The notes: a model not told the origin generated them from the sequence alone. DNA of 58,624 bases from Caballeronia hypogeia (GCF_001544875.2 NZ_FCOA02000041.1:1-58624); one strand, 5' to 3'. Positions 1 through 8,889 are shown, counted from the first letter of the stretch. Program-made: numbers and translations.

Positions 1-28
1 CTGTTGATACTGAGTTCTTTCGTGCATC

Positions 29-56
29 GCAACACCTTATACGAAACAGGTGTTGC
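29..56. repeat. Short inverted repeat, possible IS-element end remnant
   Basis: GCAACACC at 29-36 is the exact reverse complement of GGTGTTGC at 49-56, separated by 12 nt. The text just after it (GGTGTTGCACTTCAG) resembles what often follows the transposase gene of IS3-family elements. No transposase is visible because the window starts here, so the IS assignment is a guess from pattern memory. Confidence 0.3.
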
Positions 57-76
57 ACTTCAGATTTGAGGCCGCC

Positions 77-547
77 CACCAAAGAAAGCAGCTTTCTAGA
101 CCCGGAGTGCTCCAAACGGGCTCGTAGTCCTCGTTCTGATTGGCCCGGCCTCTCAGTGTCTCCCTCGAAGGTCTGACGCAAAGTGGATCGCGCACGGTCT
201 GACGAGCTAGAACGTCAAAGTGGCTGGTTCAGCACGAAAGAGCACCGGCACAGCGCTACGCGCTGCCGCTGGGTCTGCAAGGGAAACCGTCGGTGAGCAA
301 ATGCCGCGCGATGGCGGCGTGAGTAAGAAGCGCGCGCGGACCCGATGGACCCGTCGGCGGCGCGAAGCGCGGTGCCGGAGCTTGCAGGCGCTGCACCAGT
401 CAGTTAAACGGCGCGATGTGGCAGTGGGTCCGCGATCCAAGCCCGGTGGGGCCTATGAGGGCGACACTTAGGCGAGGGCCACGGGGAAAGAATAAGCGTG
501 GCCAAATTGCGTGTGACCGCGGGCCTGAAAAGCTGCTTTCTTTGGTG
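77..547. repeat. Segment bounded by 19-nt inverted repeats
   Basis: CACCAAAGAAAGCAGCTTT at 77-95 recurs as its perfect reverse complement at 529-547, enclosing about 430 bp. The right-hand copy runs directly into the hairpin at 544-577. The arrangement suggests a repeat unit inserted or duplicated in inverse orientation. Copy number elsewhere in the genome cannot be judged here. Confidence 0.55.
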
Positions 548-594
548 ACTTTCTTTGCAGCCGCAAAGAAAGTTACCCCCGCCCCGGGGAGGGG
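544..594. repeat. Strong hairpin plus GC-rich palindrome of an interspersed repeat
   Basis: ACTTTCTTTGC (548-558) pairs perfectly with GCAAAGAAAGT (563-573) around the loop AGCC. The stem extends to about 15 bp (544-577) with one G-T pair. It is followed at 577-594 by CCCC-G-CCCC/GGGG-A-GGGG. This GCAAAGAAAGT block followed by a C-rich stretch is a motif I associate with repeated intergenic elements in Burkholderia relatives. It could act as a terminator or mRNA-stabilising element for the minus-strand fli operon that ends at 662, although no T-tract follows the stem. Confidence 0.5.
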
Positions 595-661
595 CAGTGC
601 TAATAGACCGACACGAATTCAGGATTTCACGAAATCGAAGGCAAAAGCAAAAGCAAAACCA

Positions 662-2029
662 TCAAGCAAAAGTATCGACGAGCCCCACCGTGCGCCGCAC
701 GGCCACATTCACACTGGAAGCGACGACATCGTCCCCGCCACCCGCAACTCCGGCAATCCCGCGCGACGAACCCGAACCACCCGACGAGCGACCATCCCCC
801 TGCTGCTGCGACTGCCGCGCAAAGGCGGAGCCATCCGAAACCGAAGCGCTCCCGAGGCTAATCCCATTCGCCTCCATGGCCTCCCGCAGCTTCGGCATGG
901 CGGCCTCGACCGCCTCGCGCACCTGCTGATGCTGCGACACGAACAGCGCATGCGCATGGCTCTCCGAAACCTGCAGCGTCACCTGCAACGGCCCCAGATC
1001 CTTCGGATTCAAAGTCAGCTCGGCGCTCTGCTGGTCTCCCTTGGAAAGGAACACTACCTTCTGGCTGAACGCGTCATCCCAGCCCGATGACCCCACATGC
1101 GGCGCGATCGCCGCGCTCGTCGCCGATGCCATCGCGCCCTGCGGACTCGACACCGCCGAATTCGCCGACGCCGCCACCGCGTGCGCGGCCGCATCGGCTG
1201 CCTGCTTGTACGCGGCGCTCGCCGCATCCGCCGGCGTCGCGGCCGCGGCCTGGGCGTTCGCGAGCGCGGACACATCGGCGGCCTTGTCATCGACCTTCGC
1301 GTTCGCCGCGAGTCCGATCAGGCCCGCGCCCTTTGAGCCCTTGGCCGACAAGTCGCCCTGATCCTCGCCTTTCGCGCCCTCACGCGCCGTCGCCACCGCG
1401 CCGTTCGCCGCCGCGTTCGCGGGCATCGCCTGGGGCTGAGCGTTGTTCATCGCCGCGAGCGCGGCCTGAAGCGCGTCCTGCGGCGATTTCGCATCGCCGC
1501 TCTTGTGCGTTTCGCCGGTCGATTTGTCCTCGTCGGTCGATGCGCTCGTCGTGATGGCCGCGGCCGCGTCGCTCAGATCGGCGAGCGTGGCGTCGGCATC
1601 GTCGGCGTCGGAAGAAGCGTTCGCCGCATCCGCGCGCGCCTTCGCCTTCGCCTGCGCCGCCGCATCCGACGACGAAGCCCCCGACGCCTGCGTCGAAGCC
1701 TTCGGCGCATCCGCCGTATCGGCCTTGCCCGCATGCTTGGAGGCCGCGTCCGTCCGATCGGACTTCGAGGCCGCCTGCGCATCCGATGCGTCGTCGCTCT
1801 TCTGTGCCGCCGCCGACGCGCTGTCGTCCGGCTTCGGCGCGTCATGCACGCTCGTCTTGTCGCCGGAACCCGCCAGTGCCTTCGCGGCCTGCGCGTCGGC
1901 GTTGGCGCGGTCGGTGATGCTCTGCAGCGTCATGCCGAACGACGCGCCCGCACTCGCCGCGCGCGATGCGGCGGACTTGCCCGAGGACGTGGCGCCGCTC
2001 AGCGCGCCGAGAAGGGAAACGGAGGACAT
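662..2029 (-). CDS. fliK: Flagellar hook-length control protein FliK
   Basis: Encodes 455 residues. FliK is the secreted molecular ruler that measures hook length and switches the export apparatus from hook to filament substrates by acting on FlhB. The first 300 or so residues are low-complexity Ala, Asp, Lys and Ser, as usual for FliK. The conserved part is near residues 310-420, where a segment containing AELTLNPKDLGPLQVTLQV matches the C-terminal Flg_hook core. The very C-terminus is Gly/Ser-rich. It is the last gene of fliF-G-H-I-J-K on the minus strand, 36 bp after fliJ. A second FliK-like gene lies at 9298-10641. Family assignment is secure because of the C-domain and the gene order. 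Confidence 0.9.
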   Translation of the reverse strand: MSSVSLLGALSGATSSGKSAASRAASAGASFGMTLQSITDRANADAQAAKALAGSGDKTSVHDAPKPDDSASAAAQKSDDASDAQAASKSDRTDAASKHAGKADTADAPKASTQASGASSSDAAAQAKAKARADAANASSDADDADATLADLSDAAAAITTSASTDEDKSTGETHKSGDAKSPQDALQAALAAMNNAQPQAMPANAAANGAVATAREGAKGEDQGDLSAKGSKGAGLIGLAANAKVDDKAADVSALANAQAAAATPADAASAAYKQAADAAAHAVAASANSAVSSPQGAMASATSAAIAPHVGSSGWDDAFSQKVVFLSKGDQQSAELTLNPKDLGPLQVTLQVSESHAHALFVSQHQQVREAVEAAMPKLREAMEANGISLGSASVSDGSAFARQSQQQGDGRSSGGSGSSRGIAGVAGGGDDVVASSVNVAVRRTVGLVDTFA

Positions 2030-2065
2030 ACGCGTTCTCTGGAATGCAATAAAGGAAAAATGGAC

Positions 2066-2515
2066 TTAAGCCCGCTCGGCGCGCATGCGCAGCACCTTCG
2101 CCGCATGCTCGTCGGCTTCGCGCTGCTCGACGCGCGCCGCCTTTTTCGCGAGCAGCGCCTCGCCGCGCGCGGCCAGCACTTCATAGCTGCCCAGCTTCTG
2201 CTTCTTCAGACGCCAGTCGGGTTTGGCCGCCTCGATGCGCTGATCGGCCATCAGGAGCGCCGTGCGCTGCTGTGAAATCGCCGTGTCGAGCGTGTCGACG
2301 AAAGCCTGGAAATTGCGCAGCGTCTGCGCCGTGGTGCCTTCCTGCGCCGACGCCGTGAACCGCGCGTGATATTCGTCGCGGTAGGTGATGAGCGAGTTCA
2401 GCTGCGTTTCGATCTCGTTGCGCTCCTGCTGGAGCTTGCCGAGGCGCTTGGTGGCGGCGTCGAGTTCCTCTTCGGCGAGTTCGATGAGCGTGTTGATCGG
2501 CAGATTCTTGGACAT
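2066..2515 (-). CDS. fliJ: Flagellar export chaperone FliJ
   Basis: Encodes 149 residues, the usual FliJ length. FliJ is the coiled-coil stalk protein of the flagellar type III ATPase complex; it contacts FliI and FlhA and escorts export chaperones. The sequence is almost entirely charged helix with heptad-like spacing (for example LDAATKRLGKLQQERNEIET), and it ends in Arg-rich helix. It sits between fliI and fliK, its standard place. The function is inferred from the family and the order of genes rather than from a catalytic motif, since FliJ has none. Confidence 0.9.
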   Translation of the reverse strand: MSKNLPINTLIELAEEELDAATKRLGKLQQERNEIETQLNSLITYRDEYHARFTASAQEGTTAQTLRNFQAFVDTLDTAISQQRTALLMADQRIEAAKPDWRLKKQKLGSYEVLAARGEALLAKKAARVEQREADEHAAKVLRMRAERA

Positions 2516-2588
2516 GGCGTGACGGTCCCGTATGGTCTTTTGGCGTTCTTCTGATGAATGCTCGAATGCTTCGGATACTAGTCGAAAA

Positions 2589-4115
2589 CTATTCGAACAG
2601 CTGATTCAACATCGCGATGCTCGGCTCGAACGGCGCCTCTTCGCGGAATCCTTGCTGCAAAAACGACTCCATGCGCGGATACATAGCGATCGCGCGGTCG
2701 AGCAACTGGTCGCGGCCGCTCGAATACGCGCCCACGTTGATCAGGTCCTTGTTGCGCTGGTAGCGCGAGAGCATCTGCTTGAACAGGCGCACGCGCTCCA
2801 GATGCTTGTCGTCGATGATCGAGGTCATCACGCGGCTGATCGATTGTTCGATGTCGATGGCCGGATAGTGCCCCGCCTCCGCCAGCGACCGGTTCAGCAC
2901 GATGTGGCCGTCGAGAATCGCGCGCGCCGAGTCGGCGATCGGGTCCTGCTGGTCGTCGCCCTCGGTCAGCACGGTGTAGAACGCGGTGATAGAACCGCCG
3001 CCTTCCGGGCCGTTGCCGGTGCGCTCGACAAGCGCCGGCAGCTTCGCGAACACCGAAGGCGGATAGCCTTTGGTCGCGGGCGGCTCGCCGATCGCCAGCG
3101 CGATCTCGCGCTGGGCCATCGCGTAACGCGTCAGCGAATCCATCAGCATCAGCACGTGCTTGCCCTGGTCGCGGAAATATTCGGCGAGCGAGGTCGTGTA
3201 CGCGGCGGCCTGCATGCGCAGCACGGGCGAAACATCGGCGGGCGCGGCCACGACGACCGAACGCGCGAGACCGTCCTCGCCCAGAATCTGCTCGATGAAT
3301 TCCTTCACTTCGCGGCCGCGCTCGCCGATCAGCCCGATCACGATCACTTCCGCGCTCGTGTACCGCGCCATCGTGCCCAGCAACACCGATTTACCGACGC
3401 CCGAGCCCGCGAACAGGCCCATGCGCTGGCCGCGCCCGACCGTCAGCAGCGAATTGATCGCGCGCACGCCGACGTCGAGCACCTTGTGGATCGGCTCGCG
3501 GTTCAGCGGGTTGATGACCGGCGCGGACAACGGCGCATCGACTTTCGCGCCGAGCGGCCCGAGCCCGTCGAGCGGACGGCCCGACGCATCGACCACGCGG
3601 CCGAGCATTTCCCAGCCGACCGGCAGACGTTTCGCGCCCGCCATCGGATCGTTGATCGGCGCGCTTTCGAGCGGAAAGACGCGCGCACCGGGCAGGAGAC
3701 CACCCGTTTCGGTCGTCGGCATCAGGAACAGCTTGTCGCCCGAGAAGCCGACGACTTCGGCTTCGGCGGTCGGAATCGCGCTGCCCGGCGGCAGCTCGAT
3801 CATGCATTCGGAGCCGACGCCCATCTTCAGGCCGACCGCTTCCAGCACCAGGCCGGCCGCGCGCGTCAGACGCCCGCACGGACGCAGCGGCTTGGCGATC
3901 GCGTTGCGCGACTTGAGCGCGTCGAGCTTGTCGCGCCACGAGTCGATATGCGGATTGCCGGCGATATCGGCCAGTCCGGCGATGGTGCGCGCGGCGAAAT
4001 CATCCGCCGATGCGTCGTCGGCCGCTTCGTCCGCCGCGAGCGGTCCGAACGATGCGCGCGCGAGTTCCTGCTCCAGCGCCGAGAAGCCATCCTGCGTAAT
4101 GTGCTGATTCACCAC
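2589..4115 (-). CDS. fliI: Flagellum-specific ATP synthase FliI
   Basis: Encodes 508 residues, slightly longer than most FliI proteins (about 440-470) because of an extended acidic N-terminus. FliI is the F1-beta-like hexameric ATPase that unfolds and feeds substrates to the flagellar export gate. Walker A is GSGVGKS at residues 237-243 and Walker B is VLMLMD at 321-326. The LIGERGREV segment and the SLTRYAMAQREI motif of this family are also present. The start is a GTG that overlaps the fliH stop by 7 bases, indicating translational coupling. Confidence 0.96.
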   Translation of the reverse strand: MVNQHITQDGFSALEQELARASFGPLAADEAADDASADDFAARTIAGLADIAGNPHIDSWRDKLDALKSRNAIAKPLRPCGRLTRAAGLVLEAVGLKMGVGSECMIELPPGSAIPTAEAEVVGFSGDKLFLMPTTETGGLLPGARVFPLESAPINDPMAGAKRLPVGWEMLGRVVDASGRPLDGLGPLGAKVDAPLSAPVINPLNREPIHKVLDVGVRAINSLLTVGRGQRMGLFAGSGVGKSVLLGTMARYTSAEVIVIGLIGERGREVKEFIEQILGEDGLARSVVVAAPADVSPVLRMQAAAYTTSLAEYFRDQGKHVLMLMDSLTRYAMAQREIALAIGEPPATKGYPPSVFAKLPALVERTGNGPEGGGSITAFYTVLTEGDDQQDPIADSARAILDGHIVLNRSLAEAGHYPAIDIEQSISRVMTSIIDDKHLERVRLFKQMLSRYQRNKDLINVGAYSSGRDQLLDRAIAMYPRMESFLQQGFREEAPFEPSIAMLNQLFE

Positions 4116-4789
4116 GGCTTGTTTCTCCCCATCGCGGCCACCACGCGCTCCCAGCGCGAAACATTGGTCGCGTCGATTTCGCCGGTCGCCGCGTGCGCCT
4201 TGCAGCCGCCACGCTCGACGACCGGGTCCGGGCGCACGGTCCAGCCGGCGCCTTCGAGTTCTTCCTTCAGATAGGCATCGACGATCGGCATGTCCGCCGG
4301 ATTCACGATCAGCGTCGGCGCGCCGGAAAGCTCCGGTTCGGCGGCGATCACTTCACGCGCGACGGCGACGAGCGCCGTCGGATCGAGCGCGAGATGCTGA
4401 CGCACGACCTGCTGCGCGATATCGACCGCCAGCTCCGCGAGCGATTCCGCGATGGCGGCATCGGCGGCGGCGAGCGCGGTCTTGAACGAATCGGCGATTT
4501 GCGCGAGCAGCGCGGCCTGCGCGAGCGCGTCCTTGCGGCCGTCCTCGAAACCCTTCGTCTGGCCTTGCTCGTACCCAGCCTGATAGCCGAGCGCCTGGCC
4601 CGCGACATGACCCTTCGCGAGACCTTGCTGATACGCGTCGTCCTCGACGCGGCGCAAGTGTGCTTCGAGCGCGGCCTGTTCCGCCGCGCTGTTGTCCACT
4701 TCGACCGTGACGGGATCGAACGACGCCATCTCCCAGCGCTGATACGCCGAGACCGGAGCCTTCTGCGCGTGAGCGTCAGACATACGCAT
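4109..4789 (-). CDS. fliH: Flagellar assembly protein FliH
   Basis: Encodes 226 residues. FliH is the peripheral-stalk regulator that binds FliI as a dimer and tethers it to the C-ring. The middle carries the typical glycine-repeat helix (LGYQAGYEQGQTKGFEDGR), followed by a helical ATPase-delta-like region and a C-terminal domain with the usual LIVNPADMPIVDAYL-type segment. It overlaps fliG by 14 bp and fliI by 7 bp in the minus-strand operon. Confidence 0.92.
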   Translation of the reverse strand: MRMSDAHAQKAPVSAYQRWEMASFDPVTVEVDNSAAEQAALEAHLRRVEDDAYQQGLAKGHVAGQALGYQAGYEQGQTKGFEDGRKDALAQAALLAQIADSFKTALAAADAAIAESLAELAVDIAQQVVRQHLALDPTALVAVAREVIAAEPELSGAPTLIVNPADMPIVDAYLKEELEGAGWTVRPDPVVERGGCKAHAATGEIDATNVSRWERVVAAMGRNKPW

Positions 4790-5771
4790 CCTCCGCCTTG
4801 CCGCCTAGCTGGATCTGACCGTTTTCCGCGAGATTGCGCACGATCTGCAGGATCTTGCGCTGCTGCTGCTCGACTTCCGACACGCGCACCGGACCGCGCG
4901 AATCGAGGTCTTCCGCGAGCAGTTCGGCCGCGCGCTGCGACATGTTCGACAGGAACTTCTGGCGCAGCGCCGGCTGCGCGCCCTTGAGCGACACGATCAG
5001 CGTTTCCGATTCCACTTCCTTCAACAGCAACTGGATCGCGCGGTCTTCCAGGTCGAGCAGGTTCTCGAACACGAACATCTGGTCGATGATCTTCTGCGCG
5101 AGCTCGGCGTCGTATTCGCGCACGTTCGCGATCACGCCTTCCTCGTGGTTGCTCGACATGAAGTTGAGAATCTCCGCCGCCGTGCGGATGCCGCCCATCG
5201 GCGCGCGCTTCAGGTTGTCGCTGCCGGAAAGGAGCGTCGTGAGCACGTCGTCGAGTTCGCGCAGCGCGGCGGGCTGAATGCCGTCGAGCGTCGCGATGCG
5301 CAGGAGCACATCGTTGCGCAGGCGATCCGGCAGCAGCGACACGATTTCCGACGCCTGATCGCGGTCGAGGTGCACCAGAATCGTCGCGATGATCTGCGGA
5401 TGCTCGTTCTTGATGAGTTCCGCGACCGCGCCCGAGTCCATCCACTTCAGGCCTTCGATGCCGCTCGTATCGCTGCCCTGCAGGATACGGTCGATCAGCG
5501 CGCCGGCCTTGGTTTCGCCCAGCGCCTTGGTCAGCACCGAGCGGATGTACTCGCTCGAATCGAGCGACAGCGCCGTGTGCTGCTCGGCTTCGGAGACGAA
5601 TTCGGTCAGCACGTTGTCGAGCTGCTCGCGCGTCACGTTTTTCAGCGCCGCCATGGTCGCGCCGATCTTCTGCACCTCGCGCGGAGCGAGATACTTGAAT
5701 ACTTCGGCGGCTTCTTCCTCACCGATTGACATCAGGAGGAGAGCGGCTTTGTTCAGGCCTTCAGCGTTCAT
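4776..5771 (-). CDS. fliG: Flagellar motor switch protein FliG
   Basis: Encodes 331 residues, the normal length. FliG is the C-ring protein that touches the stator and converts ion flow to torque; it binds FliF through its N-domain and FliM through the EHPQ motif. EHPQ is at residues 123-126, and the C-terminal torque helix region has the alternating charged residues expected near residue 290 (ELLAEDLDSRGPVRVSEVE). It overlaps fliF by 11 bp and fliH by 14 bp. Confidence 0.97.
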   Translation of the reverse strand: MNAEGLNKAALLLMSIGEEEAAEVFKYLAPREVQKIGATMAALKNVTREQLDNVLTEFVSEAEQHTALSLDSSEYIRSVLTKALGETKAGALIDRILQGSDTSGIEGLKWMDSGAVAELIKNEHPQIIATILVHLDRDQASEIVSLLPDRLRNDVLLRIATLDGIQPAALRELDDVLTTLLSGSDNLKRAPMGGIRTAAEILNFMSSNHEEGVIANVREYDAELAQKIIDQMFVFENLLDLEDRAIQLLLKEVESETLIVSLKGAQPALRQKFLSNMSQRAAELLAEDLDSRGPVRVSEVEQQQRKILQIVRNLAENGQIQLGGKAEDAYV

Positions 5772-7548
5772 CGGACACCCAGTTCTTTACGACCGTCGCC
5801 ACGATGCGCGCATCCTGACGCGCCACCATGCGCGCGTAGTCCAGATTGCGATCGAACTTGGCCTTCTTGCTTTCATGACCGAGGAGACTCACCTCGGCAT
5901 CCTTGTCTTCGTCATTCGTCTTCTCGCCGTTTGCGCCCATGGACGGGCCGTCGAGCAGCGAGAGTTCATCCGGGGCGCCGAGCGTCGGCGCGGCTTCGGG
6001 CGGCGGCGGGAAGGCGCGCTTCATCGCCGGCTTCACCATGCTGAAGTACAGGAACAGCGCCACGATGCCGATGCCCACGTACTTCGCCGCCTGGATGCCC
6101 CACGCGATCATCTGCGGGGTGCGCCACCACGGGGCTTCGGGCGTCACGTTCAGGTCGGCGGAGAACGCGCTGTTCACCACGTTCACCGAGTCGCCGCGCT
6201 TCTCGTCGAAGCCCATCGCGTCCTTCACGAGCTGCTGGACCTGCGCGAGCTTGTCGGCGGCGAGCGGCGTCATCGTGACGTTGCCCTTCGCATCGACCTT
6301 CTTCTCGTAGTTGACGACCACCGCCACCGAGAGGCGCTTGATGCCGCCCGTGGCCTGCTCGTAGTGGCGCACGGTGCGGTCCACTTCGTAGTTCGTCGTG
6401 GTGTCCTTGCGCTGGTTCTGCGGACCGGTTTTCGCGCTCGCGCCTGCTGCGCCCGACGCGGCTGCATCGACCGGCGCGGAAGCCGGCTGCGGCGGCTGGT
6501 TCGACAGCGCGCCCGGCACGCCGCCGACGCTCGCGCCACCCGTCTCGCTGGATTCGCTCGACTGCTGGCTGCGGATCGCCGTGCTCTGCGGGTTGCCGTT
6601 CGGGCCGTAGCTTTCGGCGGTCTGCTCCAGCTTCGAAAAGTCGATGTCGGCGCTCACCTGCGAACGCGCATTGCCGGCGCCGAACAACGGAGCCAGGATC
6701 GCGTCGATGCGCTTTTGCGTGTTGTGCTCGATCTGCTGCACATATTTCAGTTGCGACGCGTCGAGACCGTTCGCGGCGCTCTGGCTGGTGAGCAGATTGC
6801 CGTCCTGATCGACGATATTGACGTTCTTTACCGGCATGTCCGCCACGCCCGACGCGACCATGTGCGCGATCGCGACCACCTGGCCTTCGTCGAGCACGCG
6901 GCCGGGATACAGATTGACCATCACGGAGGCGGTCGGCAGTTCCTTGTCGCGCACGAACACGGAGGGCTTCGGAATCGCCAGATGCACGCGCGCCGACTTC
7001 ACGGAAGAAATCGAGCCGATGGTGCGCTCCAGTTCGCCTTCCAGCGCGCGCTGATAGTTCACTTGCTCGGCGAACTGGCTGATGCCGAACTTCTGGTTGT
7101 CCATCAGCTCGAAGCCGACCGAGCCGGCTTTCGGCAGACCCTGGCTCGCGAGACGCAGGCGCGTTTCGTGAACCTGCTCTGCCGGCACGAGAATCGCGCC
7201 GCCGCCATCGGACAGCTTGTAGGGAATGTTGCCCTGCTGGAGCGCGGCAACGATTGCGCCGCCGTCCCGATCGGAGAGATTGGAGAACAGCACGCGGTAA
7301 TCCGGCTGACGCGACCACATGACGAGGCCCGCGACCACCATCACCAGAATCGCGGCAGCCACGATCAGCGGCACGCGCGGATTCGAGCGGAACTGGTTGA
7401 GCATGGGCACGCGTTGCGCAAAGCCGCCGAAGTCGGCGCCGCCGGCGAGGCCCGCGCCTGCCGAAGCCGTACCGGCCGCGCCCGGTTGCGCGCCCGCCAG
7501 GCCCATTCTGGCGTCGGGCGAGATCAGTGAGTTGTTGGGCGTTTCCAT
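5761..7548 (-). CDS. fliF: Flagellar MS-ring protein FliF
   Basis: Encodes 595 residues. FliF forms the inner-membrane MS-ring on which the basal body and export gate are built. The first membrane helix is at about residues 60-78 (VPLIVAAAILVMVVAGLVMW) and the second at about 490-505. Between them lie the periplasmic ring-building motifs and a Pro/Ala-rich loop. The cytoplasmic tail ends with the FliG-binding helix (DYARMVARQDARIVATVVKN). It is the first gene of the minus-strand operon and is divergent from fliE. Confidence 0.96.
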   Translation of the reverse strand: METPNNSLISPDARMGLAGAQPGAAGTASAGAGLAGGADFGGFAQRVPMLNQFRSNPRVPLIVAAAILVMVVAGLVMWSRQPDYRVLFSNLSDRDGGAIVAALQQGNIPYKLSDGGGAILVPAEQVHETRLRLASQGLPKAGSVGFELMDNQKFGISQFAEQVNYQRALEGELERTIGSISSVKSARVHLAIPKPSVFVRDKELPTASVMVNLYPGRVLDEGQVVAIAHMVASGVADMPVKNVNIVDQDGNLLTSQSAANGLDASQLKYVQQIEHNTQKRIDAILAPLFGAGNARSQVSADIDFSKLEQTAESYGPNGNPQSTAIRSQQSSESSETGGASVGGVPGALSNQPPQPASAPVDAAASGAAGASAKTGPQNQRKDTTTNYEVDRTVRHYEQATGGIKRLSVAVVVNYEKKVDAKGNVTMTPLAADKLAQVQQLVKDAMGFDEKRGDSVNVVNSAFSADLNVTPEAPWWRTPQMIAWGIQAAKYVGIGIVALFLYFSMVKPAMKRAFPPPPEAAPTLGAPDELSLLDGPSMGANGEKTNDEDKDAEVSLLGHESKKAKFDRNLDYARMVARQDARIVATVVKNWVSDER

Positions 7549-7821
7549 TTAGCGTCGAAGCTCCGAATCTTGTCGTCTTCCTCCCGCCGCTTTCCGCTTT
7601 CATGTAAGCGGCGGTGGAGGACTTTTCACGATGGGGATTATCCGCAGAAGATTGCAAGTCGATTCGGTGAATAGAGCGGGGTTTTCCCCGTTCTTCCGGT
7701 GCTTTGAAAATCCGCCCGCTGCTAATCTTTTTCGTACTCGGCGAACCTCCGCGAGATGCGGCCCGAGCATCAGGCCACCGCCACCAGCGGCACTGGCTTT
7801 TCACTGTCACCCGGAGTCAAC
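7549..7821. promoter_or_regulatory. Divergent fliF / fliE intergenic region
   Basis: This 273-bp gap must contain the start signals for both fliF (minus) and fliE (plus). It includes a short inverted repeat around CCGCTTTC/CATGTAAGCGG. I looked for a sigma-54 (GG-N10-GC) and a sigma-28 site and found no convincing match in either direction, so no promoter is placed. Confidence 0.4.
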
Positions 7822-8190
7822 ATGAACTTTCCGATCAATCCGCTTTCCGCCGCTCTCTCGGCCATTCAGTCGATGGCCTCGCAGGCCGCCGGCGGCGCCA
7901 GCGCCGCCTCGACCGTTGCGTCGGGCGCCGTCACGGGGCAGAGCGGGACGTCGGGCGCGGCCAGCGTGGGCAGTTTCGCCGACGCGCTGAAATCGTCGAT
8001 CGACAAGATCAGCGACAACCAGAACAAGGCGATGGGCGAGGCGCACGCGTTCGAGATCGGCGCGCCGAACGTGTCGCTCAACGACGTGATGGTGGACATG
8101 CAGAAGGCGAACGTCGGCATGCAGTTCGGCTTGCAGGTGCGCAACAAGCTCGTCTCGGCCTACAACGACATCATGCAGATTTCCGTCTGA
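7822..8190 (+). CDS. fliE: Flagellar hook-basal body protein FliE
   Basis: Encodes 122 residues from the ATG at 7822, chosen because GGAG lies 5 nt upstream and the downstream sequence begins MNFPINPL; an upstream in-frame start at 7756 would add 22 atypical residues. FliE is the adaptor between the MS-ring/export gate and the rod, and the first rod-type substrate exported. The C-terminal half carries the conserved FliE segment (VSLNDVMVDMQKANVGMQF, then VRNKLVSAYNDIMQISV). It is transcribed opposite to fliF. Confidence 0.93.
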   Translation: MNFPINPLSAALSAIQSMASQAAGGASAASTVASGAVTGQSGTSGAASVGSFADALKSSIDKISDNQNKAMGEAHAFEIGAPNVSLNDVMVDMQKANVGMQFGLQVRNKLVSAYNDIMQISV

Positions 8191-8255
8191 CGCCCGGACG
8201 CCTGTCTCGAACCCGTTTCTTTTGCCCGTTGCGACGGCTCTAGAGCCTTGAGTCC

Positions 8256-8282
8256 TAAAGCTTTGCCGCGTTTCTCCGATAA
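8256..8282 (+). promoter_or_regulatory. Sigma-28 (FliA) promoter for fliS
   Basis: TAAAGCTT at 8256-8263, an 11-nt spacer and TCCGATAA at 8275-8282 match the sigma-28 consensus TAAAGTTT-N11-GCCGATAA in 14 of 16 positions. It lies 158 bp before the fliS start, so the late genes fliS-fliT and those behind them can be switched on after hook completion. Confidence 0.75.
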
Positions 8283-8440
8283 CCCCGGTAACAGCACGGC
8301 GAACGACGGTTCGTCCGCCACGGCGGACGGCGCGCTCGCCCGCACCGGTTTTACCGGACTCACACCGGACCAGGACGACAGGCGCCGGCGCCCGCAGGAA
8401 GCCCGCGGACGTCGCGCCATCGCATAAGGAGAAGCGAAAG

Positions 8441-8860
8441 ATGTATTCCCCAGGACACGCCGGAGCCAGCGCCTACGCACGCGTGGGTGTGCAGACAGGG
8501 GTGATGGGCGCGAGCCCGCACCGCCTGATCGTGATGCTCTACCAGGGCGCTCGTCAGGCGATCGCGCAGGCGCGCATGCATCTGCAGCAGCACAACATCG
8601 GCGCGCGCGGCGCGGCGGTCGGCAAGGCGATCAGCATCATCGAGAGCGGGCTGCAGCAGGCGCTGAACAAGGAAGCGGGCGGTGAAATCGCGGAGCGTCT
8701 GGACGCGCTCTATACGTATATGTCGCGCCGGCTGCTCGAGGCGAATCTGAAGCAGGACGAGACGATGCTCGTCGAGGTCGACAACCTGCTCGCGACGCTC
8801 GAGGAAGCCTGGGTCGGAATTGGACCGGAAGTGGCGCAAATGACCGCAGCGCCCGTTTGA
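8441..8860 (+). CDS. fliS: Flagellin export chaperone FliS
   Basis: Encodes 139 residues. FliS binds the C-terminal helix of flagellin in the cytoplasm, preventing premature polymerisation and guiding it to FlhA. The family pattern is clear: ASPHRLIVMLYQGARQAIAQA near residues 24-45, GKAISIIESGLQQALN in the middle, and the YTYMSRRLLEANLKQD region. A strong AAGGAG ribosome site precedes the ATG. It follows a sigma-28 promoter at 8256-8282 and is followed by fliT. Confidence 0.95.
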   Translation: MYSPGHAGASAYARVGVQTGVMGASPHRLIVMLYQGARQAIAQARMHLQQHNIGARGAAVGKAISIIESGLQQALNKEAGGEIAERLDALYTYMSRRLLEANLKQDETMLVEVDNLLATLEEAWVGIGPEVAQMTAAPV

Positions 8861-8889
8861 CGGGCAAGCGCGTCGACTGCCTCAAGAGA

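Larger units (their letters stand above)
1..661. other. Intergenic region without a convincing gene
   Basis: This stretch lies beyond the 3' end of the fliK operon. Open frames exist (for example 220-471 and 416-1090 on the plus strand), but they are rich in Arg, Ser and Gly, overlap one another, and match no family I recognise. The longer one runs deep into fliK on the other strand. What can be seen is a set of repeats: a hairpin at 29-56, a 19-nt inverted pair at 77-95 and 529-547, and a strong hairpin at 544-577 followed by a GC-rich palindrome at 577-594. I infer a multi-copy interspersed repeat of the kind common in Paraburkholderia/Caballeronia genomes, possibly beside an old insertion-sequence end. 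Confidence 0.5.

Noticed and set aside
416..1090. 224-codon plus-strand open frame
   Set aside because: It runs through the interspersed repeat and into antisense fliK; no start signal, no family resemblance, Arg-rich composition.
2532..4274. Long open frame of 580 codons on the plus strand over fliI/fliH
   Set aside because: It is the antisense shadow of fliI and fliH in GC-rich DNA; it shows only Arg/His/Asp-rich text and no family motif, while the minus-strand proteins are fully recognisable.
7549..7821. Possible sigma-54 or sigma-28 promoter between fliF and fliE
   Set aside because: The closest sigma-28 -10 on the minus strand (GCGGATAA) has no matching -35, and no GG-N10-GC pair fits sigma-54.
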